Assembly (NCBI RefSeq): GCF_002775205.1
Contig: NC_036461.1
Span: 6,919,015-6,983,014 of the forward strand
DNA length: 64,000 nt
From: Xiphophorus maculatus
Taxonomy: Eukaryota > Chordata > Actinopteri > Cyprinodontiformes > Poeciliidae
Direction: 5' to 3'
The notes under the pieces: model-generated
Database searches by the model: none
What the model saw: the letters and a program-made list of their open reading frames with translations, nothing else
What the model was told of the DNA's origin: nothing
Translations under genes and position numbers: made by a program
In this document: one piece after another, positions 11,828-24,620 of the stretch
How positions within the stretch are numbered: the first letter of the stretch is position 1
Layout: every line of letters starts with the position of its first letter

Positions 11828-14498
11828 ATGGCCACAATGGACAATGAGGTATTCCAGGCTTTCGTCACCCATGCTGCTGTTGTCACGCTCAAGATGATGC
11901 TAATGGGTCCAGTGACCTCGTACTTCCGCTTCACCAGAGGGGTAAGTAACACAAATGGGTTACTGTCCTTTTAGAACAGTTTCTTTATTTTAAGGTTTTA
12001 AGTTTTACCATTGGAAAAACTTGAACCATCGTGATTAGTCACTATGGTTTGTGAGATGATATTAGTATTTCTGCCAACCAGTCGGTCCAGTCTGCTGTCG
12101 CCCGAAGTGTCAAAACTCATCATTCAGCGCGAAAGTTTTAGAAGTGAAGACCAATAACAAAAAATGTTTCGGCCTCTTTTTGCAACAGTTTCGACTCAAA
12201 GTGCGCTCTCCCTTTTTTCTGCTGCTGGTTCTGGAATTCCTGGAAAGCAGATATAAAACACTGAAATATGTGCACGTCATCTCTCCTTTCAGTCCTTCTC
12301 TAACGAAGAAGATGTTGCCAGAAAGTCTGACGACGAAAAGAAGAAGTTGCTGAGGAGTCATCCAGATGTGGAGCGAGCTCAAAGGTGAGACGCTCTGCTT
12401 TTTATACCGGCTGCTCCAGATAGTTTTGGCCCTTGACTGGAGTTTTAAAATCCCTCAACTTGAAGGAGTGGAGGAGGGAATCTAATAGAGAAATATTTCC
12501 TTTATAAAACTCCAACACATTAAAAAAAAAAAAAGTCAATTAAATAGACCTCTCCTCATGTGTCTGTAATAAAAACCTGTATGGTTTCAAGTGCACACAC
12601 ATAGATCAGGTCAATGTGGCTGATTTGGTTAGCTTTAATAAAAGCATTATTTAGGGACTTTATTTTGAATTGTTGTAAGAGTGCGAACCATCCATTCAGT
12701 CTCTGGATCAATGCAGCATGAGCTGTGTCAGCGTTTTTGGCTTAAAGGATTTGGGAGGCCAAAGTTCTAAATCTGTGAAGATGGAATGCTCCCTGCAGTG
12801 TAGAAGTGAATCTACAAAAGAGTTCCAATATTTGTTGTTTTTTTTCACATGAGTGATGGTAAAATGGAGCAGGAGATAGATGTACAGATCAGGGCTCTTC
12901 TGCAGCAATGATTTCATTGCTCTGTTTTTTATTGTGGTAAAGAAGCCAAACTGGATGGTGAAGCTCTGGCTTTTCTCGGCTATCCACCGTGTACTCCAAC
13001 CCTTATCTACGGCAATGAGACCTAAACTGTTCCTCCATGTGGAAGTTTTCCAACAGCAAACCCAATGGAAGGATACCTGAGGGCACATCCAGAATTCCAC
13101 GGAGGGATTTTAAATCCCTTCTGGTCTGGAAACCCCTCAGGATTCCTCAGGAGGAGCTGCAGGGTGAGAGTGTGGAGAGGAATGGCTGGGTTCCTTCCAG
13201 AACATGTTGCCTCTGTTATCTGACCTCCAGTAACAGAAAGACGGGAGTGATTATTTACTTAGTCAAGAATACTTAGAGATTATTTGTTTGCATCTTACTG
13301 CGAATAATGTGTTACTCCTGAGAAACTGATACTTTTAGACCATATGAATATCACCATGACTCAGTGACTTATGAGATGTATTCGCATCATTCCTAAACAT
13401 ATTTCAAGTGTGGCATTCTCAGATTTACCTTTGGACTGTTTTTCTTAATCATTGTTTTGGCAGTTACTGTGTCTTTGATATTGCTGACTCATGCAGATGT
13501 TTGTAGAGGGAGCTGCTCGCACATTCTCCACTTCGATTTCAAAATGGTACTTTTATATTATGCAACAGGCAATTAAAAGCACCTGCCAACGCATGCTCAC
13601 CAGGTGTGTTAATGACTTATTTTACAGCTCCTAAAAATCGGAGCATTGGGGGACATCCTCCACTGCCTGTTGGTGTTCCTAGTTTAACACATGATTTCCT
13701 CCTTCCTCTTGAAGATGAAGTTTGAAAGCCTCACAGTGACCTGTGGAGCTGGCACTGTGTTTCATGCTCTTAGTCACCTCTGATAAGAAGGCAACACGCC
13801 ACTCTGCTTGTGTTTGTCCCTCGGGGAACTGATTTGTGTCTGACAAGCCAGTTTCTGACAGTAAAACATAAACTGGTTTGTGTCTGGCAAACCAGAAACT
13901 GGTTTGTGCCTGACAAACCAGTTTTTGACAGTAAAACAGAAATTGTCAGAAACTGTCGGCCATTTGCATCAGACTCCCAGAAAATAAGCAATGTTGGCGC
14001 AGTCTTCCTGTAAAGGTTTATTTCATCTTATAAATTGTTCTGATGAAGAAAAGGTACATTTCCACATACATTATGCGACAAATAGGGCATCAACTGCCAT
14101 TACCAGATCCTGCAACTACTTCCTGAAATGATAAAGGATTTGCTCCTGTATGCAAATCCTTTATGAATGTAAATAGTTGAAATGAAATGCTTGAAAATAA
14201 TCTGTAGTCTTGAAAAGATGTCACTTTTTTTTTTTTTTTTTTATCCTGCAGGTGTCACCGCAACGACCTGGAGAACATCGTTCCATTCTTCTTCATCGGT
14301 CTGCTTTACGCCCTGTCTGGACCCGACCTCTCCTCCGCTTTGATTCACTTCCGTGTATTCACAGCCTCTCGGATCTTCCACAGTTTTGCCTACATCCTGG
14401 CCTTTCCCCAGCCCAGCAGAGGGCTTTCCTACATGCTAGGAATGTTGACCACATTGTCCATGGCATACAACCTGCTCAGTAAAGTTTTCGTCCCATAG
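11828..14498 (+). CDS. mgst1: Microsomal glutathione S-transferase 1
   Basis: Three coding exons, 11828-11941, 12293-12384 and 14252-14498, join in frame to 150 residues (human MGST1 has 155). The protein is a MAPEG-family trimeric membrane enzyme of ER and outer mitochondrial membrane. It conjugates glutathione to electrophiles and reduces lipid hydroperoxides. Family hallmarks are visible: an N-terminal membrane helix with LKMMLMGPVTSYFRFTRG, the basic loop VERAQRCHRNDLENIVPF (human has VERVRRAHLNDLENIIPF), GLLYALSGPD, and the last helices with LSMAYNLL. A second ATG lies three codons in (MATM), and I took the first. The human sensor cysteine context is not preserved in the loop I see, though RCHRND provides a Cys nearby. 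An AATAAA lies at 14607-14612. The single-family match is unambiguous. Confidence 0.93.
12860..13240 (+). mobile_element. LINE 3'-region remnant inside MGST1 intron
   Basis: The text resembles the reverse-transcriptase C-terminal part of a fish non-LTR retrotransposon. It runs from a 'gctcttctgcagcaatga' start, through 'gtggtaaagaagcc' and the 'acccttatctacgg..atgag' block, to 'cctcaggattcctcaggaggagctg' near the 3' end. The middle portion of the usual element is missing, so this is an internally deleted copy. The same family occurs at 17660-18170 and 18780-19030. The clade is not settled. Confidence 0.6.
13800..13960 (+). repeat. Tandem hairpin-forming repeat in MGST1 intron
   Basis: Two to three imperfect copies of a unit containing ctggtttg ... 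caaaccag and 'tgacagtaaaaca' lie head to tail. Each copy can fold through the 8-bp arms ctggtttg/caaaccag with a 7-base loop, so the array is both a direct and an inverted repeat. There is no coding signal. Confidence 0.65.
14131..14164. repeat. Perfect short inverted repeat, 13-bp stem
   Basis: The arms ataaaggatttgc and gcaaatcctttat are exact reverse complements separated by 8 bases. It lies in the last MGST1 intron, about 90 bases before the final exon. It is one of several such perfect hairpins in the window. Confidence 0.85.
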
Positions 14499-15099
14499 GA
14501 AGCATAACACCCCCCACCTTCCTGCGTGAGAGTTCTGTGATTTTTTTTTTAATCTTTTTGCACCTGACAGACCCTTTAAATATTGGGGTTTTGCATGAGA
14601 AAGAGCAAATAAAGTTTTGCATTGACTGTCTGTGAGTCATCATTTCTCCCAATAGTAAAAACTCAGAACACAAGTTAATGGCTGCAATAACTGTGAATAA
14701 TGCATACATGTAGAGCTGAGAGTGTAAAATTTGCAGTGGGAAGAAAAGTGCTTAGAATAAATAAAGTAAATCTCATAGACTTTGCTTGTTGGGAAAACAG
14801 TTTTGGGAGGGAAGTGCTCTGTTTGCAACACATGGAACAAGCAGATCTTTGATATGATTGAAACTTGAGTATTCAGAGGTTTATATTTTAATATTTAATG
14901 ATTGACTTTAGCATGAAGCTTTTTTTGTTCACAGAATTAAAATAGTTCAACCTCAAAATGATCTAGACTATTTTATTAGTTTTTTTTGTTCAATTTTTTA
15001 CTCATGGAGTGAATACTTCTAATTTTGGCAATGTTGCTCAAGTGAAAAATGATGCCCATCCCCATATGTCCAATAAATGCGTCAAATTAACAGTGGATA

Positions 15100-15200
15100 T
15101 TAATTCCATTATGTGCACTAATTTCAGATAGACCAGTCCCAAGCACTGAACCCTGTGGTACCCCATAAGTAATTGTGATGTAGAAACTTGAAAAAATTTA
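15100..15200 (-). mobile_element. LINE reverse-transcriptase scrap (VPQGSVLG motif)
   Basis: On the minus strand, codons through 15170-15130 read YGVPQGSVLG, the signature just before the second catalytic block of non-LTR reverse transcriptases (family form: GVPQGSVLGPLLF). The reading frame decays on both sides. It is a short, old fragment whose clade is not assignable. Confidence 0.65.
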
Positions 15201-17659
15201 ACTATTGGAGAAATATGATCTAACTCCAGCTCAGGGCTGTGATCTGCTTTATCAGATGTACGGATACAGAATATAAACCTAGTTAACTTTAAAAGAAGGC
15301 ACTGTGTTGGTGATTTTAAATATTGTTTTTCTATCTAGTGAAAAGTGCCAGCAGTAAAGAAAATCCGGTCCAAACTTCATTCATCCATTTGAAGTTAAAC
15401 TTTGCTCTTGTTTTCACAACTCACTGATAACCATAATGCTGCTTGCTCCTGATAAGCTCTGAACTGTAAACAGATTTGCTGTTTCCTGTAGAATGCTTTT
15501 ATAGAAAAATGCAACTTTATCTGTAAATTAGATATGTTTTTAGTGGAGATGTCTGCATGGTTAACTCCATGTTTGTATGCTGTAGCTCACTGGCTTTGTA
15601 CAAGTTGCTCGTCAGTTTTAACCCACACCCACAATGAGTGGGTGTGTGGCGCACTCATTTACTCTTCCTGTCATAAGACTTTTGGCACAATTCTTATCAT
15701 TTAGTAGCAGAACAGACAGAGTTTATAGCTTACTTAGCTGTGCTTAAAGATTCCAAATCCTCAGAAATGTTTCCATAGATTTGTCTTAACAAATGGTCTG
15801 ATATTTTTCAGGTAATGGTCTCAGTCAGGGGGATATCAGTAAAAATAATCAAGCAAATTACAACAAGAGCAAACACCGTGAAGTTAAACCTTCCAAAACT
15901 AGTCATGCTCATTAAACTTTTAATCTACTCATTTTCACACATTCCAACCACAAACTATTTTATTGGAACTGTATGTGGTAAAGAAAAAAAAGACATGCAA
16001 GGTTATAAGGTAGAATGAAAACTACACGTTTTTTTTTTTTTTTAAATAAAGGTCTGAAAAGTTTGGCATGCATTTTATTCAGAAAATAGTATTCAAGGGA
16101 ACTGTTTACTATACAAACACTGTTTGCTGCAGTTGCAGTTGTAAGACCTTTGGAGTTCATATCTGCATATCTACAGTACAGACTGAAAACTTTGCCAATT
16201 TGCCAGTTTTTGAGAAATATCTCTACCTCTAGCTGAATATAATTTAAGTGTTGTCAGATATTCCTGATTGGATTTAACTCAAGACTTTGACTACTCCATT
16301 CTTTTCCTCCATTGCTGCTCTAGCTGCGTATATATCTCTGATTTATAGCTTCTATCCACTTTCCCATAAAAAGCAGATTTGCAGAATGCCTGACTATTAA
16401 CAGTTCTCATGACAAATTCTTCTGCATGTTTGTACGCTTACATTTTTTTTCTGATGTTGATTTAAACAAACTCCACCAGATTTCCTAAACTTGTTTTAAG
16501 GATCTACTGCCCTTTAAACTACTTCACAACTTTCTCCCTGACTTGTCTCACATCCCCTCTAACACAACCTTTGAGACATTCACAAAAAATAAGTCAATTG
16601 GTTGCTCTGGGTTTTATTTAAGAGTGTTAGATTAAGTAGGGCTGAATAAAAACACACTATTAAGATTTTAATCTGAACAGCTTTTTGATTAGTCAAACAA
16701 AGTCCCATTAAAATACTTTGAAGTTGTAATGTGACACATTTCCAGGGGAATACGTTTGCAAAAGCTACATCTGCACCTACCTATTCATATCACCATGGTA
16801 ACTGACTCTAAAACATAGTTAGCATTATAGGTGGTTTCTGATCAAAAGAGGATGTGAAGCTTTGGGTGAAAACAATTTTTGCTGCAGAGCAACAGATTTG
16901 CATACTGTTCCACAGTTTCCCCCCTCCTACTGTTTCCTCTCATTAATTCAAAGGCTGATCAGGGCTGAGATGGTTTACCACCCTGTTAGGAGCTCGCCTT
17001 AAGTCAAACTGTTTGACTAACTGCTGCTGACCTAATGTTTATTTTCCTCTGACAAAACAGAAGTCTTGTTTCCCAGGAAAAGTTTTATTTGAAATTGCTT
17101 TGAGCATGGATTTTCTTTTAAATAAAATGAAATTGACCAATGAGGCTCCGATCACTCCTGTAAAACAGCTCACCGCTCTGAGATCTATGAAGGATCCCCA
17201 GCAGTTCTGCTCAGTGGGAAATTATGCTCTGCTGTTCAGAGGAAAGCCATAAAACACTTCTGATTATTGAGAGGCCAAATGAATTGTGCACACCCCCACC
17301 GTTCTCAGCATCATCGGAGTGTTGGTGGCGATAAATAACTTATTGATTTGATTGAGCTGAAACATGAGAGTCTGCACAAGCCCCCAGCCATATGGATGTA
17401 ATCGAAGCAGCAGACCACATTTGTCTTGATTATGGTCCATTTGGTCCAATAAGGAACAGGTAGCTGCAGTGCTGTTTGTCTCAGTCTCAGCAGGGGAACA
17501 TGGAACTTACTTTTCCCTTTTGGCCCATCTACCATATTTACCAGTCCAAACTGGTAATTTGGCGATTAAATGTAGTGTTAAAATATCATCGGCTCAGTTT
17601 GTGTCAGCTCTGCACTTCTAGTTTTTATTTTGCTTGTTAGCATGGTTCCTCTTCTGGAT

Positions 17660-18170
17660 ATCTTACAGCGATGAGCATGTTATTCCAATCTGTGGTGACG
17701 AAAAAGGAGCCAAGCTGAAAGATGACGCTCGGGATTCAGTAGTCCATCTATGGTTCAACCTTCACCATTGTCTTCAGAAAAAAATCACGAGTGAAACGAG
17801 ATTCTGGACAGAAGTGGCTGAAATGAGCTTCCTCTGCAGGGTGGCTGGGCTCTGCCTTGAAGATAAGGAGCTGCATCCTATGAGAGAGCCTCATCAGAGG
17901 AGATTAATTGTAATCAGAATGGCTCCTGGATGCCTACTGGAGGTTCTCCAAGCACGCTCCATTGGGAATTGCACCAGGAACAAACCCGGAACTCACTGCA
18001 AGAATTATGTCTATGTTCTGGCCAGAGGCCACATTGGATGCGAGGTGCTGCTGCAGAAGAGAGGGATGTTTGAGTTGAATGGCCTGGGATGTCCCAGGAG
18101 GTGGAGAGTGTGGTCTGAAGTTTGTTTCTTTGTTAAAAGAAAAAGTTACAAGAGACAACATAGGTGTTGG
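17660..18170 (+). mobile_element. LINE 3'-region remnant, central part
   Basis: The strings 'atgagcttcctctgcagggt' and ggctgggctctgccttgaag, followed by an 'atcagaatggctcctggatg' block, match the C-terminal RT region of the fish LINE family that left the copy at 12860-13240. This copy retains the middle that the other lacks. A fortuitous 183-codon open frame runs through it, but the amino-acid pattern is not a host gene. Confidence 0.65.
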
Positions 18171-18779
18171 TTTGGGGAGTATTGAACTAAACCAGAGAGG
18201 CAAATGATAAGAGAATGAAAGCAGTTACCTGAAGCCTAATCTACACGTCACCAAATATCTAGGAAAACAAATAAATATGTATGTGTTTTGACCTTTCATC
18301 CACAGTAAAACTCAGTAAAAACTATTATTTGTAGAAACTTCCACCAAAGAGGAGATTTTAGCAAACTATTTGTGTTTATGTGTGTATATGGGAAAACAGA
18401 GATTTGGAGTCCCATGCATTAATCTGTGACAAGTAATGTGCTGATATAGTCACATACCTGCTTTAACATGATTCCCAATCAACATTGTCTTGTGTTTTAA
18501 TAACTTTATATTCTAATACGCTATTTAAAAGTAGTTCAGTCTATATATCTGTCTATACAAAATGACTTTCCTGCTGCCATGTGTAATTCCTAACAAGCAG
18601 TCAGATCGGTTGACGTAGCTTTCAGCTTTGCTCTACACTGCACCCAATGCCCACAGCATGTTTAAAACCATCCTCAGGTTTAGATTGGTTAGGGTTAGGT
18701 AGGGGTTTCAAATAGATGAAATCTTATTTGAAACCGATCCCATGTGTAAAATTTAATCTTTTTTAAACAATGTGGCAGA

Positions 18780-19030
18780 GATATTTGTTTTTATAAAAAT
18801 CCGGCTGAGTGTGTGCAATGCCCAAGATGGCTCATCTGATCAGAATTCCTTCTGGAAGCCTCTGGTTGGATGTTATCTGATCACATCCCACTGGAAGGGT
18901 ATCTCTCTAGGGCAGGAAATCACCTGCCCTGTGTAGAAGAGTGATGCTTGGGTTACTGTCCTGAAGCTGTTATGATGTCACCTCAACTAGAAAGAAGGAA
19001 ATAGATAGATGGATGATGGACCAAAGGACA
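18780..19030 (+). mobile_element. LINE 3' end with ATGG/ATAG-type tail
   Basis: Fragments such as 'ctcatctgatcagaattcct', 'tctggaagcctctggttgga' and ccactggaagggtatctc parallel the other two LINE copies. The segment ends in the short simple tail atagatagatggatgatgg, typical of the 3' end of this type of element. It is an old partial copy. Confidence 0.55.
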
Positions 19031-19849
19031 TTTAAACATTTTTATGAGATGAATTACAAATTAAATAGTCTTATTTTCTGATCTCCTAATGTGAACCATG
19101 ATTTTCACCTACTCATCACCCAATTGAATCCAACATCAACAGATGTACAGTATATGAACATCTGGTATAACATGCAATATGTAGGACAAACATTCTTCTT
19201 ATTAAAATTAATCACATTGTTCTGACTTTATTTAAATACACATTTTAATCTGCTTACACTTTCTACACATTAGGTTTAATGTTTAATGAGGATTATGGTT
19301 TGAATCTTATGATTCAAATGTTTGTGTGAAATTGTGCCTAATTTCACATAAACCCTTAAGAAGCTGACATCCATGGAAACTATTCCTCAGGTCTTTAATT
19401 CTGCATTTATACATCAGAGTGAGATGGTCTCGGTTAATAAAGCTCAGCTCCTTGTGGATGTCGAATGCATGAACTGGTGAACAGAGGGAAGCCTCAATGC
19501 TTCTATTGCCCATGCTGGAAGTTACTGTTGTGAATCTGCCAATTACAGCACGCCCATGCACATGTTGCACTAACGATTAACCTCATAAAAAGGGCTATAA
19601 GTGTGTTTAGAGCTGCTGATTTTACTGTGAGAGAAGGTTCAGGGTGCAGCAGTCTGAGGAGATTAAAAAAAGAATCCTTCCAACAAAGCCTGGTTTTAGA
19701 AAACAAAGGATAGTAAAGCCTCAATGAGTAAACAGTTACAACATAAATATCTTTATGTTGTGTTCATCCTCAGGCCTTTGGACATGTGTGCCAAATGTGA
19801 TCACCTGCATAAAAAATTGCATTTACATGATTGAAAAAGACTTGTTCCT

Positions 19850-20350
19850 CAAGGCGTTTGTTGTTCTACGATCCCTACTGGACTTTTCTCTATTGATGCC
19901 GCCATAACACATTGAATTGGAAGTGAGCTTTGCCAAGGGCACTGATAGAAGCCCATAGAGCCTGGATTTGGGACTGGATTCTTCTCTGCTCTGTTAATTC
20001 CAACAAAAAGCTGGAACGCTGATCTATCTGACCACAGTCTGCTTTCCACTGTGTGATGGTTTGTCCCAGATCCCTCTGAGCACAGAGAAGTGGACTCCAC
20101 TTCTGAACAGGGTTAACATAAGGCTTGTTTTTTGGGGGGTTTTCACAGTGAAGTTTGATACGGCATCTGTGTAATTCTGCAATGTCGAGCTTGACTAAAT
20201 TTCCTGAAGTAATCTCTCAATGTGGTTCTGTCAGCTATTGAGGAACAAAGATTTTTGATGCAGGACCGTCTGGGACATTTGAGATGACGCACGTTCAGCT
20301 AAGAGCTGTTCTCAAAAAATACCCCAGTGTCCCTGAAAAGTTTTAAGACA
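19850..20350. repeat. Unassigned interspersed repeat fragment
   Basis: Phrases such as 'tctgaccacagtctgctttc', ccctctgagcacagagaagt and 'tttttgatgcaggaccgtct' resemble a long fish repeat I recall ('gaccacagaa..tttccac', 'gcccagagaag', 'tttttaatgcagtgccgcctgag'). I cannot name its class. It shows no intact open frame. Confidence 0.4.
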
Positions 20351-21179
20351 TTTTTGAACTGTAGGAGGAATATGCACATTCATATTAATATTTCTTAAGG
20401 GACTTTCTAAAAACGAAAAGAAAGATGATAGCAAACACTTTACTCTGATTATACTGTCTGAAAATTAGCAGCAAAGTTCAATGCTCACCTAGTAGTCTAT
20501 GTAGGCATAGCAATACTTTTGTAAATCACAAAGTAGGCCTGAACTACTTCTTCAATAGAAATACACAAAATTTGTAGTAAGGTCTCTGCATCAGAAATGT
20601 ATGCTTTTGTCAGTATTCTGTAAAAATCTAAAGGTTTAAGTATGTACTCTGCATATTTTTAGCTTTTTCTGTTTTGGTTTTTGCATATACTAAATCCAAC
20701 ATGCTGTAAACCAAAACTGCCACCTACGTGTCATCAATTATTGTCTTTGTTTCGCCTCTTTGGGTCCAACGGCCATCAACTTCAGCTGACTTGTTGTAGT
20801 GCACAGGAAAGAAAAAGAAACCAGCCAGCATTAGGATTTGAAGAAGGGGCAGTGGAGAAAGTTGAGAGGCAAACACAAGACTTAATGCTCCCTTGAGGCA
20901 ACCGACATAATTCAAACAGAAAGCTGCTGCTGGCCTTCTGCTACAACTCAATAATCAATCTGAGGCCTTTACAGCGGTAGGAATGGATCCATAACGCATC
21001 CACATGAACTCATCTGTGTCTCTGTAAACACATTACAGGTGAGTCTTAAAAGGGCTGAAAACTCAGGAGATAAATTTGAGCCACGATGTGGAAAATATTG
21101 GTTGGAGTCAGAGGGTCGCTCAGCTGAATGCCCCGCTACAGAGGAATGACTGAAATCTTTCAACAACAGGAAGTGATGA

Positions 21180-22030
21180 GAAATAAAGAGAAGAGATGTT
21201 TGATATAAAAAGATGAGTGGGATGAAAATGGCTGTAGACAAGATAATTAGATTAAGCACAATAAAGACGGATGATGAGGATGAGTGGGATAATAGAGTGC
21301 CTCATTGAGGCATGAGGAGCATTATGGTTATTAAACAGCTTCAGAAATAAAGATGAGAAATAGCAGGAAAGAATATGATCAGAAGAGGTAAAAATGGTGA
21401 AGGGGTTAAGTGGGATTAATAGTTATACGATTGATCATAAAAATGGATGAATGCCATTATGATGATGAGGGTCAGTAAACATAAATGAGAGCCCAAATGA
21501 ATATTGAAAACTGTCTCTAAAAAGGGATGAAGAGAACGACTGGGATGAACAGGAAACATGAAGAGGAATAAGGATGATTAGTGTGATTAAAATACATCTG
21601 AATCAGAGAGACGAGAAAGACAAATGTGAGGAATAGGGATGAAGAGAATGAAGCAAAAACTGATATTAAGGTTTGGGATAAATGTGGTTAAGAACACTAA
21701 GGGGATCAAAACAAGATTTTAGGAGGATGAGTGTGATTAAGAGGAATGAGGAGAGAAGAGGGGTGATAAGAATGATAAATATTGATTTATATTGGGATGA
21801 AAGGGGATTGCAAGGAGTGATGAGGAGGATGTAATGGATAAAACATTGTGTTATACAGAGAGATAATTATATACATATGACGATAATGATCTGTGAAGAG
21901 GAATGAAATGGAAAACAGTGTTGTAGTGAAGAATCAGGGGGAATAATCTGACACAACAGACAATGGATCGTAAATATGAAAAATTGTTATGAACGGCACT
22001 AAAAACTGTCTATAAAGGGTAATCAGGAGG
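21180..22030 (+). repeat. Purine-rich degenerate GATGA-type repeat tract
   Basis: About 850 bases are strongly A/G-biased on the plus strand, with endless variants of 'gggatgaagagaatga', ggatgagtgtgattaaga and 'gaggatgagtgggat'. The spacing is irregular. It looks like an ancient minisatellite with many point changes. No frame stays open, so it is not protein coding. Confidence 0.55.
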
Positions 22031-23639
22031 AGCCATAAGAAAAAGTGTTACATGTGTTTATTCCATTAATTTACAGCTTAATAAAATGAACATGTCACAT
22101 GTTAATATGAATAAAAGTTTTGAATGAAAAGGAGTAGTTAGAAGGACTACCACTTAGATGTGATTGTGCCTGTCATGTGAGGATGACCAGAAGATAAGAA
22201 TTACTGTTCAGGTACCAAAAGTAAGCAGTTCTGTTGTTAGTATGTTGATGTCATAGCAGCTCATTTTATCTCACAGGACCACAACTTCTTTAAGCATCAT
22301 CATATTATGTTAGAAACATGGTGGCAATTCAGAATTGAAAATAGTTAACTGTTTAAACCAGAGTTTCATAAATTGTGTATGTGTAAACTTAATTATGAAA
22401 AGTTGATGTTTTTGTAGATTTAGAGTGTTATTCTATATGCAGTGTGTTTCTCCTTTTAGGCAGCAGAGACACGAGAGAACAGCAGGTTGGACCAAGCATT
22501 CTTGGGCTCATCATGTGGAAAAACCTGCCATACTCAGAGGATTTTCACTTTCCTGGCATCCTCCCAGAGGGAGCAGTGCTTCAGTCAGCTCCGCCTCAGT
22601 AAACCCCTCATCAGGGAGCTGACTAATGCTCTACCAAGAAAAGATCTGATGTTATAGAATAGCATGTATAAGATTTTGTGGGACTTGTCATTTTGTTTGG
22701 CAAAACAAAAAAGAAATCCTCTGCTTTTTGACAAAGATTTTAATAATAAATCCATTTTGTGTAAAGACCAGGCTAGCAGTAAAGCAAGGTGGTGGGAGAA
22801 ACATTGTGGGTTCTTTATAGTCTCTGTCTGCAGAGAAAATGCTGATTCTTTTCTTAATGTACAGACTGCCTAGCAGCTCATTTTGTGCTCTTGTCAGGCA
22901 GCAGAAAGACAAATATAAGTGAGCTGAATTCAACCGGCTGGACTCCGGTTGGTTCCATGAAAAAACTTCAGCCAACTACCTCGTCAACCCTTTCTGACAT
23001 TTGAGCTGAATTGGACATTAGAATAACATGCTGAAGGATTCAGTATTTAAAGTCATAAAAAAGAGAAACAAAGAAAAGTGTAGGTGTAGGTCCAAAGAAA
23101 AAAAAGAAGAAAACAACAAATCACAGTGAAAGGTGAGTCTGAAAGCCTTCGGATTCTTGGCAGGTCCCCAACACACACCAACTGCTGTGAAATGTCACAG
23201 TATGCTAATGATTCATTATTATAACTGGCTGCTCTCAATGCAATGTTCACTCTGAAACCATGAGGGGCATTTTTTTTTTCCATGCTTGGGACTTTAAATT
23301 TAAATCCTTTTATACTTTAACTCATCAGTGTGAAGTAAATGTTTATTACGCAAAGAGAAGGCTGTGCAAAGAGGAGACTATCAGCATTTAGATTGCTTTC
23401 ATCAGGGAGATCTGATTTCCACTGGGGATAAAATCTCTTGGGAAAATTAATTCAGTAAAAGAAAGAGGGCAGGACTGATGTTTTACCTAGGAGCTACAGG
23501 TACACATGCTTCAACTGAATCTATATAAATGGATCAATGAATTTTATGTTCCTTGATTAAATTGTTTTATAAAATGCCTTGAAATAATATTTGCTGGGAA
23601 TTGGCACAACAGAAATAAACAATTATTAATGACATAGGT

Positions 23640-24020
23640 TGTAAATGTAAAAGAGAAACACTAGTGCTAATTTATTAAATGCACAAAGAAAATATTTAAT
23701 GAAAAACAAATCTACAAATAAATAAAATGGATTCTTAATAGTAAATGCATAAAATAGACATTCAAAAGTAAATAAATAAAAAAACGATAAGGAACTAAAA
23801 GTAGACAAAATATATTCATCACTGAAACATTCTGAGACATATGTAGAAAATAACACTCAAAATAATGGATAAATAAGATTATAAATAAATAAGAAAATAA
23901 ATAAATAATATTACCCAAAAGGAAGAAGAAATAAGTGAATAATAATGAAATCAATATCATAATTTCCAATATGTCCGTGATTGCTATTCTTTTCAACAAG
24001 AACAACTGTAAAAAAAAAAA
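23640..24020. repeat. AT-rich low-complexity tract
   Basis: Runs of taaataaataa-type sequence and a poly-A near 24010 dominate. Minus-strand open frames here give Phe/Leu/Tyr-rich peptides expected from AT-rich low-complexity DNA, so they are not called as genes. Confidence 0.7.
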
Positions 24021-24509
24021 AAAAAACAAATGCAAAGTTATCCCGTAAAAAAAATCTTTCATTAAATCTACAACATACAATCAGCATCACTTTTAACTTA
24101 ATGTGCCTATTGAGCCTGAGCAAATACTGGCACCCTGTGGTGATTTGCAGGTATTGCACCAAGCTGAGTAGTATTAATCTAATCTGGTTTCAGCTCCCCT
24201 TACCCTTCGCCCTGTCACCTGTGTCAAACTATACATCATCATTCTTTTCGTTATTTGATGTGGCTTGACCAGAATTAAGGGAACAGTTGCAGGTGCTGCT
24301 TCAGAAAACAAGATACATTTCTGTGTCCAACTTCTAAATATGGTGAGATTTACCTCAGAAAGAAGACAAAAGAAACAGGTTTCACTGCATGCTTTCTGCA
24401 ACTGGATGCTGCTGCACCAATCAGATTTATGAGACAAACCAACTACACAGTGGAAAAACCTGTCAGAGTATAAATTGACGTGTGCAAACAAATGACTGAA
24501 GAAGCAAAT

Positions 24510-24620
24510 AATCATTGTGTTGCAACTGTTCAGTCAAAGTCCAGGTATCAACCTGATTGAGATGCTGGAGAGGATTCATCACAGAATTGATGCCTGCAAA
24601 CATTACAGAACTGTATCCCC
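24510..24620 (+). mobile_element. Tc1/mariner transposase scrap
   Basis: The plus-strand reading SQSPGINLIEMLER echoes the Tc1 transposase motif QSPDLNPIEXLW that surrounds the last catalytic Asp/Glu region. The frame stays open about 60 codons but the rest is not alignable by eye. It is an old, truncated copy. Confidence 0.5.

Noticed and set aside
12708-13100. 130-codon minus-strand frame as a gene
   Set aside because: It is the antisense shadow of the LINE fragment in the MGST1 intron and has no family resemblance.
14131-14164. Hairpin as a microRNA precursor
   Set aside because: A 13-bp stem with an 8-base loop is far too short for a pre-miRNA; the same applies to the other hairpins listed.
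17634-18185. 183-codon open frame as a novel gene
   Set aside because: The nucleotide text matches the decayed LINE 3' region seen twice more nearby; the open frame is incidental.
23712-24080. 122-codon hydrophobic minus-strand frame, possible membrane protein
   Set aside because: The sequence is taaataa-type low complexity; Phe/Leu/Tyr-rich peptides are expected from it.
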